DNA of 64,000 nt. It comes from Xenopus tropicalis. Its lineage: Eukaryota; Chordata; Amphibia; Anura; Pipidae. Positions 1-30,922 of this stretch are shown here, piece by piece (within the stretch, counting starts at the first letter, position 1; every line of letters begins with the position of its first letter). The notes below the pieces were generated by a model. It made no database searches and was not told the DNA's origin. It worked only from the letters and a program-made list of their open reading frames with translations. The position numbers and the translations under genes were made by a program. The stretch is taken from positions 81,484,910-81,548,909 of the forward strand of contig NC_030683.2 of the NCBI RefSeq assembly GCF_000004195.4, in the 5' to 3' direction.

Positions 1-18366
<18,366 letters not shown>

Positions 18367-18619
18367 GGTGGGACAGGGACACAAAGCACAGCTTTAATAA
18401 AGCCCTCTTTCTCTCCTCTTTCACAGACCAGCAATCCCCTGAATATGGCAGTTCTTTGTGGGTCTTTCTGTAGAGGCTCTCATACAGTTAGTAGGTTTCA
18501 GGTTGTTAATGTGACTCTGTGACTGCACTGCTAGTTTTTGAACTAGGAAAAAAAAGCTGTCAAACTGGAATCCCCACTGAGGCCCGGCCCCAGACACTTC
18601 TCTTGCACACAGGTTCTTC

Positions 18620-18710
18620 CTCCTTGACTCACCTGGCTGTGCTAGAGACTGGATTGCATGGGCGTGTGTTACCTTTTATTTACTGAAAGAAACCAGAGTG
18701 CAGGCAAAGG
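18620..18710 (-). promoter_or_regulatory. Candidate TATA-containing promoter and non-coding first exon of TMPRSS4
   Basis: On the minus strand AGTAAATAAAAGGTAACAC contains a TATA-like AAATAAAAGG. About 30 nt downstream, sequence ending AGCACAGCCAG/GTGAGTCAAGG could be a short non-coding exon. It lies about 250 bp upstream of the proposed ATG exon. This is pattern-based only; no transcript evidence is available. Confidence 0.25.
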
Positions 18711-19873
18711 AACCCCGTGACTTCCTACACTGACACCACGACAGTCAGTAATAGCATTGCAATTGCATACATGTACTTTATTCATGTCATCTTTCACAAT
18801 CTAGCCATAAGCTGCGCAATGCAACATGACATTAACAAAGCAACAAACCCTTCAGTCTAAGTGTTTTTAAGGAAAGGTAATTACATTATCCCAAAAAAAG
18901 AATTTCTATAGGCAGTAAATTAAATTCTAAAAATAATTGTGTTGGTAATTGTGTTGTTTCAGTTTCCCTACTTAAAATTTGCCTTCACGAAAAAATGTTT
19001 ATATAGTTTTGATATAAGCTGCTACCACAGTCAAGGCACATTCAGAGCTTTCACTGAACTACAACTCCCAGCACCCCTTGAAAGCCCTCAGCTGTCCAGC
19101 TGGGAATTGTTCTTTAACAAAAATGTAAGGTCCACAGGTTTGGAAGTGGTGATATAAAGTGTGACTGTCAGCTGACCTTGTTCTACTAACTACTGCTCTG
19201 GGACTAAGGGCAGTTGCCCTGCCAAATGCAGCTTTCAATCAGATTTCAGCAAAATAATAATTTTCAAGCACTGCTGACTCCTCTCTGCAACCTACTAGCT
19301 AGGGTCAAGGGGCAAAACTACCTAGTGTAAAAAGGCAATTGGGCCTATACAGTATTATGGGAGGTACTCATATATATTTCTAGTTAAGACCATGTCACAC
19401 TATGCATTTCCTCCACTGGTGTATCTATGCTGGAGTAGAAAACAGCATTCCTCTTCTATCTGCAATGTGCACCAACAGGCATGGCGTTGGAAAGGCAACA
19501 GCATGCATTTTCATACTGCATGCATTTCTCATAGCTAGAAGCTATAGTCCAGCAACATTTGGGTTGTATTTTTAATACTGAGCAATATTGCACAATAAAA
19601 CTTTTGCAAAATAGTCCTCCAGTCAGATTCCTACTTGATCTGTGTAAATCTGGCTCCATGTTCTTTGTTCATGCAACTAGAGTTGTAAACATTAAACGCA
19701 GTTTTTCTAGCACAATTATGTCTTTTATCCTCGTGTTTTATTAAGCTGTAATTTAATAAAGCAAAAATGACATAATAATCTCTGTACGTAAGATAACAGC
19801 AAGATGACTGACATAGTGCTGGCAATCAGCATTTTCACTGGAGAATTTTCAGTAGCATTCTAACTGGTGCATT

Positions 19874-20568
19874 CATACCTCCTAACTGTCGAAATTTTCA
19901 ATAGACAGTCCCAATTTTAGCAGCTCAGCCCGCAGTCTTGGATTCTTAATGAAAAGTTCCTCATTTCCCTTTGATCTCCTGCACTGAACCCCAGCAAAAG
20001 ATAGGAGAAAATCAATTCATACTTACCGAGATTTTCTTTTCCTGGCCATCCTCCCTCGCAGCATAACATTTGGGTTTATCCTCTACCAAATGTTATGCTG
20101 CCAGGGGATGGCCAGGAAAGGAGAAAATCAATTCATACTTACCGAGATTTTCTTTTCCTGGCCATCCTCCCTGGCAGCATAACATTTGGTAGAGGATAAA
20201 CCCAAATGTTATGCTGCCAGGGGATGGCCAGGAAACAAAGTTTCTAAACTCAATTAGATAAGAAGGCGCTTGTCAGAATACTCAAGGCCTGCACTTAGAT
20301 ACAATTGTAACTAATAAGATTAGCAAGTCTGAGACCTGCATCTTAAAGGGCAATTTCACCTTTATTAGAAAAACTGTAATAAATTAAACAAGACCCCACA
20401 ACAACCAGACGTGTTTAAACTTTACATTACCTGCCACATTTTTAAAAATGGGTGTGGTATTTAAGGGTGTGATCACCAAATAGGCATGACCAAAAAATCT
20501 TCAGCACGCTATGTGCAACCTTTCCTTTTGTCCTTTCCTTTTTGTTTTTCAAATGTTGGGAGGTATGT
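19874..20568. repeat. Inverted-repeat element with CATACCTCCCAACTGTC ends, interrupted
   Basis: Begins CATACCTCCTAACTGTCGAA and ends AATGTTGGGAGGTATG. Related copies are at 25064-25536 (opposite orientation) and 60105-60535. Shared landmarks are GCAGTCTTGGATTCTTAATG, AAGGGCAATTTCACCTTT and AACTGTAATAA. Relative to those copies this one carries an extra block of about 230 bp at 20004-20235, the twin hairpin. Confidence 0.75.
20004..20235. repeat. Two 116-bp tandem hairpins with mutually inverted loops
   Basis: Copy 1 is 20004-20119 and copy 2 is 20120-20235, near-identical, each opening GGAGAAAATCAATTCATACT. Each holds arms TTTCCTGGCCATCC...GCAGCATAACATTTGG and the complement. Between the arms copy 1 has GTTTATCCTCTA (20074-20085) and copy 2 has TAGAGGATAAAC (20190-20201), exact reverse complements. 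The block sits inside the older element at 19874-20568. The element family is not recognised. Confidence 0.93.
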
Positions 20569-20600
20569 GAATTGTGCAATTAAGTTTTTACCAACTTTTA

Positions 20601-20781
20601 GGGTGAAGACACACAGAACAAGTAGCAGCTACTTGTCACGGCTACAAAAAATAGACAATGCTGATCATTTACTGTTAATTGTCTCTCTGTGTTTCAGCAG
20701 AGGCAATTCTCAGTACTGTCTATGGCAGGGTATTTTCTGGAGTAAAGTAGCAGCTTCTTGTAGCTCCGTGTGTCTTCACCC
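20601..20781. repeat. MITE of the GGGTGAAGACACAC family with TTA duplication
   Basis: Ends GGGTGAAGACACACAGAAC and CCGTGTGTCTTCACCC, flanked by TTA at 20598-20600 and 20782-20784. The interior GTAGCAGCTACTTGTCACGG and CTGTCTATGGCAGGGTATTT matches the other copies. Confidence 0.82.
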
Positions 20782-23700
20782 TTATCGAGAGCTAGGGGAC
20801 AACTTTATAGTTGGGTTTAGTGGTATTCAAAATAGGTCCTGGCATTTCAAGTACACAAAGGCCCAAAAAGCCTGTCTATGGCATCTTACAGCAGCCCCTC
20901 TGGCATTTGCCAGAATCCACTGAGCCTGTTTGCTGCTGCTCTCAGTGCAAACAGTGCCCTTGTAGGCATTTAGGCCCAATGAGCCCTAAAAGTATAAATA
21001 TTGGAGGGCAATTTTTTTTCCTGACTGGGCTTTCTTAAATAAGCTAAAGTTTGGCACCTAAAAGCTGTTGAACTTTTTCTGCCTTTTAGTGTTCTTTTTA
21101 CTAAATTTTCAGCAAACTGTAGAAATCTTGTAACATTAGATCCCACCAATCATAGATAGGCTCCCTTTTTAGCTCAGTGACATCTTGAGAAATGGCAGAG
21201 TTGCTATACATGAAACAAAGGCCTGGAAGTATTTTACACTGGTGATCTTCATTGTTAAGTTCAGTCCAGAGGTTTCCTTCAAGAGGTTATACTGAACAAT
21301 ATTACAGGGGTAATTAGCAGTGAAACATTGGAATAAATTGCCTTGTTTGATTATCGCTAGACACAATGCTGACGTCTTTGAATTTAACCTCCTTGAAATC
21401 CTGCTAGGCCAAAAAAGTGACATGTGGCTGACTAGGAGCCTATAATAGGCTTCACTGATTTCTGTGTGGAAAACTACAGTATTATGGATTACCGATTGTA
21501 GCTAATTGATTATCAGACCTGTGCAATGAATTTTGGAAAAATTTGGTTGACCTTTGTAACAGTGATTCAAGTCATTGGCTGCACTGCAACAATAAACAGG
21601 CAGATACTGCTTTTAATAGCAAATACATTTCCAAGGGCAAAATTGTATTCTTGTTAAAACATTAGCAATGCAAATGCAGCAACTCCATGGTAGGTAGGCA
21701 AAATGAAAGTTTAAGAAAAAGTAGATATATGTAGTAGCACTTCAAATGAATGCATATACTGTATAAAATGAACTTTAATAAGACATTGTTAATGACTAAA
21801 TTACCAACAAATAAAAATGTTTTAAAAGTAAAGTAATTAAAATATAATGTACTATTGCCCTGCACTGGTAAAAGTTATATGTTTGCGTCAGAAAGACTAC
21901 TATAGTTTATATAAACAAGCTGCTGTGTAGCCAAGGGGGCAGCCATTCAAGCTGGAAAAAAGGAGAAAGTCACAGGTTACACCTAGAATCCATAATTTCA
22001 CAATGAATGTAAAGACTGGATTTCATACGATTTTTTCATAAGCATTTTCGTGATATTTGCGATCTTCAGAAACTGTCTAATCGACAGTGACTGTCGAGTC
22101 GAGAAGCTTGCCTCAGGCAGCAGCGCCCACAAGTTACCTGGTAACTTAAAGAGTCAAATTTTCAGCTATTAAACCTAAAATTCAGCTTTTCTAGCAATTG
22201 CGCAATTGCACCCCCCCCCCCCAGGCCCCTACCAGTGCAAAAAAGGTAAGCGTCAGAGGCAGCATTGCAGGAGCTGCCTCAGGGTGGCTCAGGGGAAAGC
22301 ATCACCCCTGGTCTTCATTTCTGACCTCAGTTATAGTTCCAAGAACATCAAAGAAATGTACATCTAACATATCACCTTCAAGCTTAGGCATCTTCACTAA
22401 ATCTTACCTCAAATGGCTTTCGGGCTGGGCCCCTGCCAGCTACTACTCAGGGCTCCCCTAGGGGGGCCATTTCCACCGTTTGGGAACTACTGGTTTATAT
22501 CGTGATGAAGGTTTTTTTTAATTGAGTGATATTACAATAAGAAATATATTATTATTACTAACAAAGAAAGACTTAAATGCTCTATAGTTTATAGTTTCCT
22601 GTTCTTTCCGACACTGTGATTCTACATTGTGTGGGACATGTCAGTATCACTTTAAGTTTCTGAAAAGTCTGTCCTGTGAAAAAGGGAGAAGTTAATTGCT
22701 TATATGTTTTACTGGTTCAGTAATAACTCACTTGAGATTAATTTGCTGGGTAAATGCCAGAAAACAGGAGCACTCTCTTCTTTTTCTTTGGGGGTAGGAA
22801 CCTCACAACTTCTAAACAGCTAAACTAGAGCAGTAAAGTAGAAAATAACAAACAACTGAATTTAGCTCCTGAGTCCTCAGCTCCATGCAGCTCAGATTGA
22901 ACAGGATTGCAGTGGACAGCATTTTTATCTTTTATTATGAACCATATATATATATCAAGTGTTTATAAGATTAGGAGCGCTGAAATACACATCTATGGGT
23001 AAGCAGTGCAGGACTAAAGTCACCTTACAGTCACTTTTATATTCAAGTATACATAATATAAACATACAAAAATAAATCCTGCCACCAGGTGGAGCAAGCA
23101 AGGCTATTAGTGGAAAGAACTTGGAACAGCAAAGCTGTCATGGTTATTTGAAAGCTACAGTAGAACAGTTTGGCGTCATATATTTTTATGGTTGGACTTA
23201 GATCTGAACTCCACAACCAGGCAGTTTTTACAGTAAAGAAACCCCTACTTCGCTGCTAAAACCTGATTTTCTCCAGTCAGAATGGAAAATTTCTTGTTAA
23301 CCGCAGGATCATCGGGGAAAAACAGTTAACAAACATGTATATTGACCTGTTTTATATTTGTGTGCGGTAATTGCAAGTCGTGCTGTATTTACATAGCAAA
23401 CAAATGATGTTTGTCAAGACTTTCCATGGTTTATAATAATTTCCCTCAGTTAATCAGTTTGTTTTTTTCAGTTCAGCTAAGTAGAACATCACCCCATACT
23501 CAAGGTGGGGACCTGCTCATTAAAGGTCAAATGTTTGTAATCCTTCAGTTATTATGTATCTGTATCTGGATGCTGCTATTAGATTTTCTATTTACTGGAT
23601 CCATGTGACAGTAATTATTTGCATGGTACTGTACTGTACTTCACTGCTTAACTAGAACACGTACCAGTTATGAGAACTCTGAGTTACTTGCTAGTGTTTT

Positions 23701-25063
23701 ACCTGAGCACAAATACTTTTCCTGTTTCTTCAGTGCCCTCATTTTATGCCCCAGAACCTTTGGAGGAACAACATGAAAAAAATCTAAATAAATCAACTAA
23801 TCACATTTACTAGAATGAAAGTATTCTCTAATATCACCTTACAGAACCTTCTCAGTACCAGTTTAGTGCTCATATTTTGAAACTGACTGTAACTTGTTTG
23901 GGTGTTAGCCTGAGCGTATGATAATGTCATTTTCTGACACGTGTGTTGCTTCATATCTGTGGTTACCCAGTGAGAACAAGTCTGGTGAGCAGACTGGTGA
24001 GTCACACAGGGCTAGTTGGCACATTTTACATTCTTTCAACCTCCTCTCTGGTTTCTGTTGCCAAAAATAGCTGTACATGGGAGGCAATTCAAAGAGAATA
24101 ATTCAAATAGAATAATCAGAAAACAAGAATAATCTGAAATATCTACGCACCAATATAAACATAGCCACAATTAAAATCAATGCAAGTTCCTTGCACTTCT
24201 AAGAAATGTGAGTTTGTAGATGCTGTCATGACAATATCATCTGCTACTCTCATGCTTTATCACAGAACTTCCTTGTTATGCTGATTAAGGGGAAGTGATA
24301 GAAACAATAACCTTACAGGCATTTTATATTTCTTCAGACATAAATTACTATTTCAAAAGAGTTGGTCTTGAGAGTTAAAGGCATCCTGTTTATAAGAAGG
24401 CAGGATGTTTACAAATTATTTAGTAAAACTAATAGTTTTACTAGTAATACCGGCATAGGTTATCCTTCATAGGAATCCTTGTTTATCTGCATGTATGTGC
24501 TTATTTCAGTGGTGCAGCAAGTACTGGCTATTTAATATTTTTCCCAGGAGGAACCAAACAGACAAATGCTTTCAAGGACAATTTGCATGCTGTTTGGTCT
24601 GTGTGTGGGGAAGGAGAGCAAGGGAACCCTGTATGTAATGCCTGGTCACTGGCAGGTTCCTTGCACTTACAGCAATGAGTACAGTGGCATAATGAGTTTC
24701 TATGGACGCAAGTGTAGTTATTAAATGTAGTTAGTAAATGAGTCCACATATCACACACTGGCTTGTTGGATTTTATTTATGACAGTGGTAGTTTCATATT
24801 AGCAGAGGGGATATGCTATCAGGTGTAGATATAGTTTTATTAACATACTATTGTTCACTGACAGTTTTTTAAATCCAGTTAAATAATTTCTAAACTGAAG
24901 TAAGAATGATAGTTAGGAACTGAATTTATCATGGTGAAAATGGAAGACACAAATAATCAAGTCACAAATAATATGGATTCATAACATTCCCAACATGGTC
25001 TTGGAATTAATTTTTCTATGAGTATTTTATCTTATGCAGCATTGAACATTCCTTATAATGCCA

Positions 25064-25536
25064 AACCTCCCAACTTTTGAAAAATGCAAAGAGGGGCAAA
25101 AAGAAATGCTGCCCATAGTGTGATGAAATTTTTTTGACCACACCCATTTTTGCGACAACACCCCCTAAATACCACTACCATTTTCCAAAATTTGGCAGGT
25201 TATTTACATTTTTCACACAATTCTGGGGGGTTTGAGGTCTTGTTTTATGTGTAATTACAGTTTTGATAAAAAAGGTGAAATTGTCCTTTAAGCCGCAAGT
25301 CTCGCTTCCTGCAAGAGAACTTATTATCTTATTAGTTACAATTGTATCTTAGTGCAGGTGTAGCTTGTTAACTTTTGTGGGCTCTCTGCCAAAAGCTACT
25401 TATTTAATTAAGTTTGGGAAACATTGTATCTTTTTAAGCGTTCAGTGCAGGAGATCAAGGAAAATGAGGGACTTTTCAGTAAGAATTTGAGACTGCTGGG
25501 ACTGTCCCGTGAAAATCTGGACAGTTGGGAGGTATG
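25064..25536. repeat. Inverted-repeat element, uninterrupted copy, opposite orientation
   Basis: Starts AACCTCCCAACTTTTG and ends GACAGTTGGGAGGTATG. Contains GAAATTGTCCTTTAAGC, AGTTACAATTGTATCTTAGTG and TTCAGTGCAGGAGATCAAGG, the complements of landmarks in the 19874 element. It lacks the twin hairpin and so marks the pre-insertion arrangement. Confidence 0.72.
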
Positions 25537-27639
25537 TATGCATTAATAAGACATCCAGTAGAGATTACTATTTGTGATACCAATTTTATACGCATCATAA
25601 AACTAATACAGAAACTTTATAGTGATATCCTTAGTCATTTGGAACAGCAAAGCTAAGTGCATAGGTAAGGCTAGTATGTTAGGGTGCTACTGGGACCTGG
25701 CAGTGACTAAGCTTGATTCAAGTATGTCAAATGACAGGGAAATTCATTGGATGAATGCAGGCATAGCCATAACAGAGCAGGAACATAACTGGTGTCAGGG
25801 TTTTAAATTCTGTTGCAGTGAATCATGAACCCATTGTCTTTTATAAACCATAGTTCACGAGGTTATTGTTTATTCATTTTGGTATGACTCTTTTCTGTGT
25901 GTTTTTTTAAATTAGTATATGAGACAGGGTGTGTCCTGCACAGAGGATGACCTGGTTCATTGGTTTTCCAGTATTAATGACAAATACAGAGATTATAGGT
26001 TGCTTCATCCATAGGTTCATCTAATATGGGTCAGTTGCCACGCACACTAACAAATATGCACATTAATCGGCAGTATGAAAACCTAAAACAGCTAAACTGG
26101 CAAATAAAAATGAGTGTTGGCTCAACTGGAGTTTATACATATTGATCAGAATTGTTAAATAGTTGGCCAAAAGTTTGGACCTCGAACTGTCATAAGAGAT
26201 TATGATTCAATTTTGGCATTGTTAAAACCGTGCTCCATGTGATAAACTGTGGCTTGTGTGGAATAGAATAACTTTAAAAACCTGCATTTTCCACAGTGTT
26301 TTATATTCTCTTATTAAAAACATATTTTGTCTTTTCACCTAGACCTGTGAGTGCTGAGTCCTCTGTTCTCTGTATCTCTTATTAAATGAAATACATTTCA
26401 ACTTAAAGCAGCAATAGCTATGTGATTAAATACATTTGGCTGTTGTGTTTTGTTTTCTACTATGCACCATAATATCTAACTCTTTCTACAAGGGAATCAT
26501 CATTAACTGAATCTGTGATTGTCAAACATTTTCCATTCAAGCTGCATAGGTGTATGTATTGGGAACCAATGAGTCAAAGTGTTTGAATGTTCTTGATGGG
26601 CAACATACAAGTTTCTCCTTTAATGCCCTGGCATCTACCTTAACCCCTAGAACTGCTATATATCTCATAACCTCCTTGAATTGTCTCACTTAGGGGTCAC
26701 ATACACCCCAGCACAATGCATCTTAATTCCCACTAGCTTTTAGGTAAGCCTTTTATTCTTTGAATGTAGAAACTGAAACTGTTTCTCCTAAATAAGAATT
26801 TCCATGTATGCAGGCCACTGGAAGCAAAATCTAAGTGGGTGGTGAGCAACATGTTGCTCACAAGCCAATGGTAAGGGATCACTGATTAAACGAAATTTTA
26901 AGGCAGCCTGAGACCTTGCTTGGAAGAGATATTTCACATCTATAAAGTAATACCTTTTTTGCAGTTATACAATACTATGGAAGTAAGAATAAAGTTCAGG
27001 TCACAACAAAAGATTAGTAGCTGCTTTTTTAGTTGGCTAATATGAGTTTTGAAGGTCATGTAAGGAGTTAACCATTCCTACTGTGGGAAACTCCCTGGAA
27101 AATACATGATTTACTTGTAAGCAGCTTAGGCATGAATGAAGTCCTGATGTTTCAGTCTTTAGTATTTCACACTGTTGCAGGAAACCACCCATTGAACATT
27201 TATTGTGACAATGCTTTGCGGTCATGAATTAATACTACTGTACTACAGAATTTCTCAACATTGGTGACCACATCTTAATATCTTTATGTGTGTCTCTCTC
27301 TCAGCATTCCTCTAATAATGTATAGGCAACAATCCATGATCCTGTGCTTTCAGAATAATGCAAATCCTTTAATGCACCCATTATCTCACATATTAAATTC
27401 TTAACTCCCAGTTTTGAGTTTTGTTCCTGTTTCTACTGCTTCGGTGCTTTACTTACATGGGAACGATTTTAGCAATGCAGACGATTTCTTTTAATCTGTA
27501 CAATGCTAAAACCTCCAATGGTAAGGGGGCAGGGTCTGGGGTGTTAGGACTTATTACCTCAGTACATAATATATTTAGGGCTAAAGATTCACTGCCTTTC
27601 ACTGTATTTAATGTATCTGGGGTGTCAATATCCTCTGTG

Positions 27640-28190
27640 TAAGTCGCTCAGCCAGTCCGACGCCTTCCCTTACCTTAGGTCACACTGGCCGGCAGACACA
27701 CTCCTATAATAATCAGTGCTTCCGTGCATGAAGCTTTAGGTGCCATCTTGGTATACATTTTTGTGTATTTCCTTTTCCTCACTTCCTTTATTGTTTTGGT
27801 GCCAAAACTGCCTATTTAAACCTTTTCTTTCATTCCATCTTTGCCCAAGCTGGCTTCTGGTTGTGTCAGTTCCTGTTTAAGCCTGTTTTGATTGGTATCC
27901 TGGTTTTTGACTTTGGCCTGTTTCCTGACTATGTTTCTTGCTGCTCAACTTGACCTTTGCCCATTTCCTGACCACGCTTCTGCCTGATCCTTGTCTGTAA
28001 CTCGAATTTGATTATATGTACTCTGCAGTCTGTAGGGCCCCAGCTAGGACTGCAGCAGAAAGTTCCGGGCCCCAAAAGGGCGTCAGTGAAGACCGGAATT
28101 AGCAGTGTGTCTCTGCTTACAGAAGGAGTCAGATTTTCACCAGCGTTATAATTCATTGGTTCCTGCCTAACTAGTACGTTTCACTCTGCC
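27640..28190. repeat. Probable dispersed repeat, class unresolved (LTR-like)
   Basis: A C/T-rich run of repeated phrases (TTCCTGTTTAAGCCTG, GGCCTGTTTCCTGACTATG, CCATTTCCTGACCACG) followed by GGACTGCAGCAGAAAGTTCC. It is compositionally distinct from its flanks and has the texture of a long terminal repeat, but no paired copy, tRNA primer site or clear ends are visible in the window. Confidence 0.25.
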
Positions 28191-29057
28191 TCTCACTGTA
28201 TAATGTTGACATCCCTTTTATGAAGAATTAAGTGGGTGCCAATTATCATTGATAATGAACTCTTCTGTAAAAACAAACTGGCCCAGGGCATAGCTCCTCT
28301 ATTGCACTGAAAAATATGGAGCCTTAAGCCATCATGGTAATTGTTACAGAAAGTCAGGCCCTGTATTAAACAAAACAATCTTTGTAAGCACTGTCAGACT
28401 TCAATCAGGAATAGTGCTAAGAGTAAGGAGACTCCAGCTTCAACTAACAGACAAGCAGCAAGCAAACATGGGCTCATTGGTTGCCTTATTTCTTAGGGTG
28501 GATGGGAGAGATACAGTAAAACAAAATACAAGACAGTGGTTTCTTCTAACCACTTCAAATGTTCCTTTTTGTTCAATAGTATGCAGTTTCATGCTACTAG
28601 GGTCCAGAAGATGTTCTGTGTTACACATACTGTATATTATTAATTGGATAATTAGTCTGCAGTCCCCACTGGACCCTCTATACCCCTGTGCTCGCCAGTA
28701 GCCGCTAGCACTGCTTATACCCAGGCATAGTCTCTCTTTTTTGTCAGGTATTATCCGTATTATTGTGTTATTCGTGCGCGGAGTGCTGGATGGGATATAT
28801 GGGAGTGACCGGATGGGATATATGCAGTACAAATGATGCTATTTTGGTAGGGGAACTACCCAACTTAAAAACATGGTAGGAAAATTTAGAGTTGACATGC
28901 CCTTTCATAGAACTTGCCTTCTTAGTATTTAGGCTGCTATTCCTTACTTTTAAGAAACAGTACATTTAACCTTTTAGTGAATATATTTGATTATTTATCT
29001 GACATTGCCAGATTACAGTTTTTTTTACAATTTGCAGTGTAATTGTTTCATTTGTGT

Positions 29058-29073
29058 TTACTGCCATCTATTG
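29058..29073 (-). promoter_or_regulatory. CTCF-like motif
   Basis: The minus strand reads CCAATAGATGGCAGTA, close to the core CCASYAGRKGGCRSYR. It is in opposite orientation to the better match at 30907. Motif match only. Confidence 0.22.
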
Positions 29074-30551
29074 GACTTTTGCTTGTACTTGTATCATTCT
29101 GGAATAATGTGCTTGAGTCAGGTGACAGGTCTATGTACCTTCTCTTAGGGAAGTAATGTAAAAAGTTACTATAAGTGTGGACCAGGTTTAGTAACCCATA
29201 GCATTCAGTCAGATATTTACTTTTAAACAAGGGAGTAATAAATTTTATCGGGAGATTGGTTGCTATAGGTTTTTAGGTCTGGTGCAAACTTTGCATCATT
29301 TCTTACACATTTCGTACCCAATGTATGATTGCAGAGTTTATTGTGTGCATAGAATATTTCTTTTCTACATTGAAGCCTAAATGTGTGAGGCTCCTTCTGT
29401 AGAGAGTAGCTGGTCAGTACCAGGGGGTGCCCATAAATAATATTGTTCTATATCCATTAGAATGTCAGTAGTTATGCAGCACTCTGGTGTTCTGAAACAG
29501 AGGTGACAGCGCTGAGAAAGGATAATATAATGCAGAAAGTATACCTAACCTATTTAAAAGCCAAGTGTATACTCCTAACTGGGCTTACCTTGGCATACTC
29601 CTAACTGGGTTTCCTTGGCATATTGGACCCATTGAAGCTTTCTTTTGCATCTGCTAAATCTGGCTTTTAACATTCCCCTTAACATTAACAACTTATTAAA
29701 ATGTTATTTTAGTGCCAACTAAAGTTTTACTAACCTTTATTCAATATAGAGGTCAAAATGTGCAGAGTACTACAGTGAAACAAGGAGCTTGCCTAGCATT
29801 TTAGAATATAATTTGTCTTAATATTCAGCCATTGAATATGTTGTAAGTGCATTGTGGTAAGATGTTTTATTGCATTCTAACCATGTACAGTATATTTATA
29901 TATAATATTAATCTTGCTGCTGTTTCTGTGGTTTCCTACATCTGTGTGGGTTCTACTTGCAGACACTGCCTATTCTGAGCTTAGTAATAAAAAAAGTAGC
30001 ACTTCCTTCCTGGCCTGCTAACTGCTGCCTTTATTATGTTCTTTTTGGGCATCATTTTAAAAAGGGCAATAGTGTTCTCTGCCTACCAAATATGATACAC
30101 CATACTGTGCATAGTTACGGACTCGCTTTTCAGTAACTTTTTGGTAAGACACAATACTGAGACTTTTGTGGAATTGGTCAACCTGAACAACCAGGACAAA
30201 CATATCCTGAGACAGGGTTAAAATCAGATAAAATTACAGATGGCAGCTATGTCATAAAAGAGTTTTATGCCCATGGTAAATCTTTGTGTTACTCCAGAGC
30301 TATTTAGTGCACAGCCACCACATACATACACCAGAATGATGGTGCAAAGTATAGAGAGCCTCCTGGAAAGCTGGGAATGTTTTTGTCCTTTACAAATAGT
30401 TGATTTATCATACCGTATAGATTAACTAATTTGTGTCTAATTTGAATCTAATTCTATAATTGAAATATCATATTTATTTTTGAATACTTTTGTTCAAGCA
30501 CAAAAGTAACAATAACATCAACAAAATTTTCAGACACCAAGAGATTTTAAA

Positions 30552-30880
30552 AGGAGAAGGAAAGACAATAGTACAAGCTAGAATGCTATATTTATTTTGT
30601 AGAAAGCTTTACCATACCTGAGTAAACAGCCCTAGAAGCACCCTCCCTGTTTGTTTAAGATAGCAGCTGCCATTTTAGCTTGGTCTCAGTAGCTTACATG
30701 CTGCAGATCTGGCTGCTGGTAGCTCAGATTGGAGCACAGTTGGGAAGGGGAGAGAGAGATGATGGGAAGGGGAGGAGTAGAAGGGAGTGGGAGAGAGGAG
30801 CAAACTGAGCAGACTCATTCTGTGCCCTGAACAATTTTTCTGAGAGAAGGAACACAGAAGGACATGTATACACGAAAGAA
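30552..30880. repeat. T2-type MITE
   Basis: Starts AAAAGGAGAAGGAAAGACAA, close to the T2 signature TTAAAGGRR. It contains AAAGCTTTACCATACCTGAG and GATAGCAGCTGCCATTTTAG, complements of the 7316-7543 copy. A purine-rich insert (GGGAAGGGGAGAGAGAG) lies at about 30744-30800. The right boundary is approximate. Confidence 0.6.
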
Positions 30881-30906
30881 GAAAATACATCCTGTATTTC
30901 TTTTGC

Positions 30907-30922
30907 CCAGTAGATGGCAGTG
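30907..30922 (+). promoter_or_regulatory. CTCF-like motif
   Basis: CCAGTAGATGGCAGTG fits the CTCF core CCASYAGRKGGCRSYR at every position. It lies between the divergent TMPRSS4 and SMIM35 genes. Occupancy cannot be inferred from sequence. Confidence 0.3.

Noticed and set aside
18630..18665. ATG upstream of a GTGAGTC donor as the TMPRSS4 start codon
   Set aside because: The frame reads MQSSL then stops before the donor, so it can only be non-coding leader.
20486..20923. A 145-codon plus-strand open frame
   Set aside because: It spans the end of one repeat (to 20568) and all of a MITE (20601-20781) before continuing into unrelated sequence.
28440..28832. A 130-codon minus-strand open frame
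   Set aside because: No domain recognised, overlaps a plus-strand frame of similar length, and lacks splice or initiation context.
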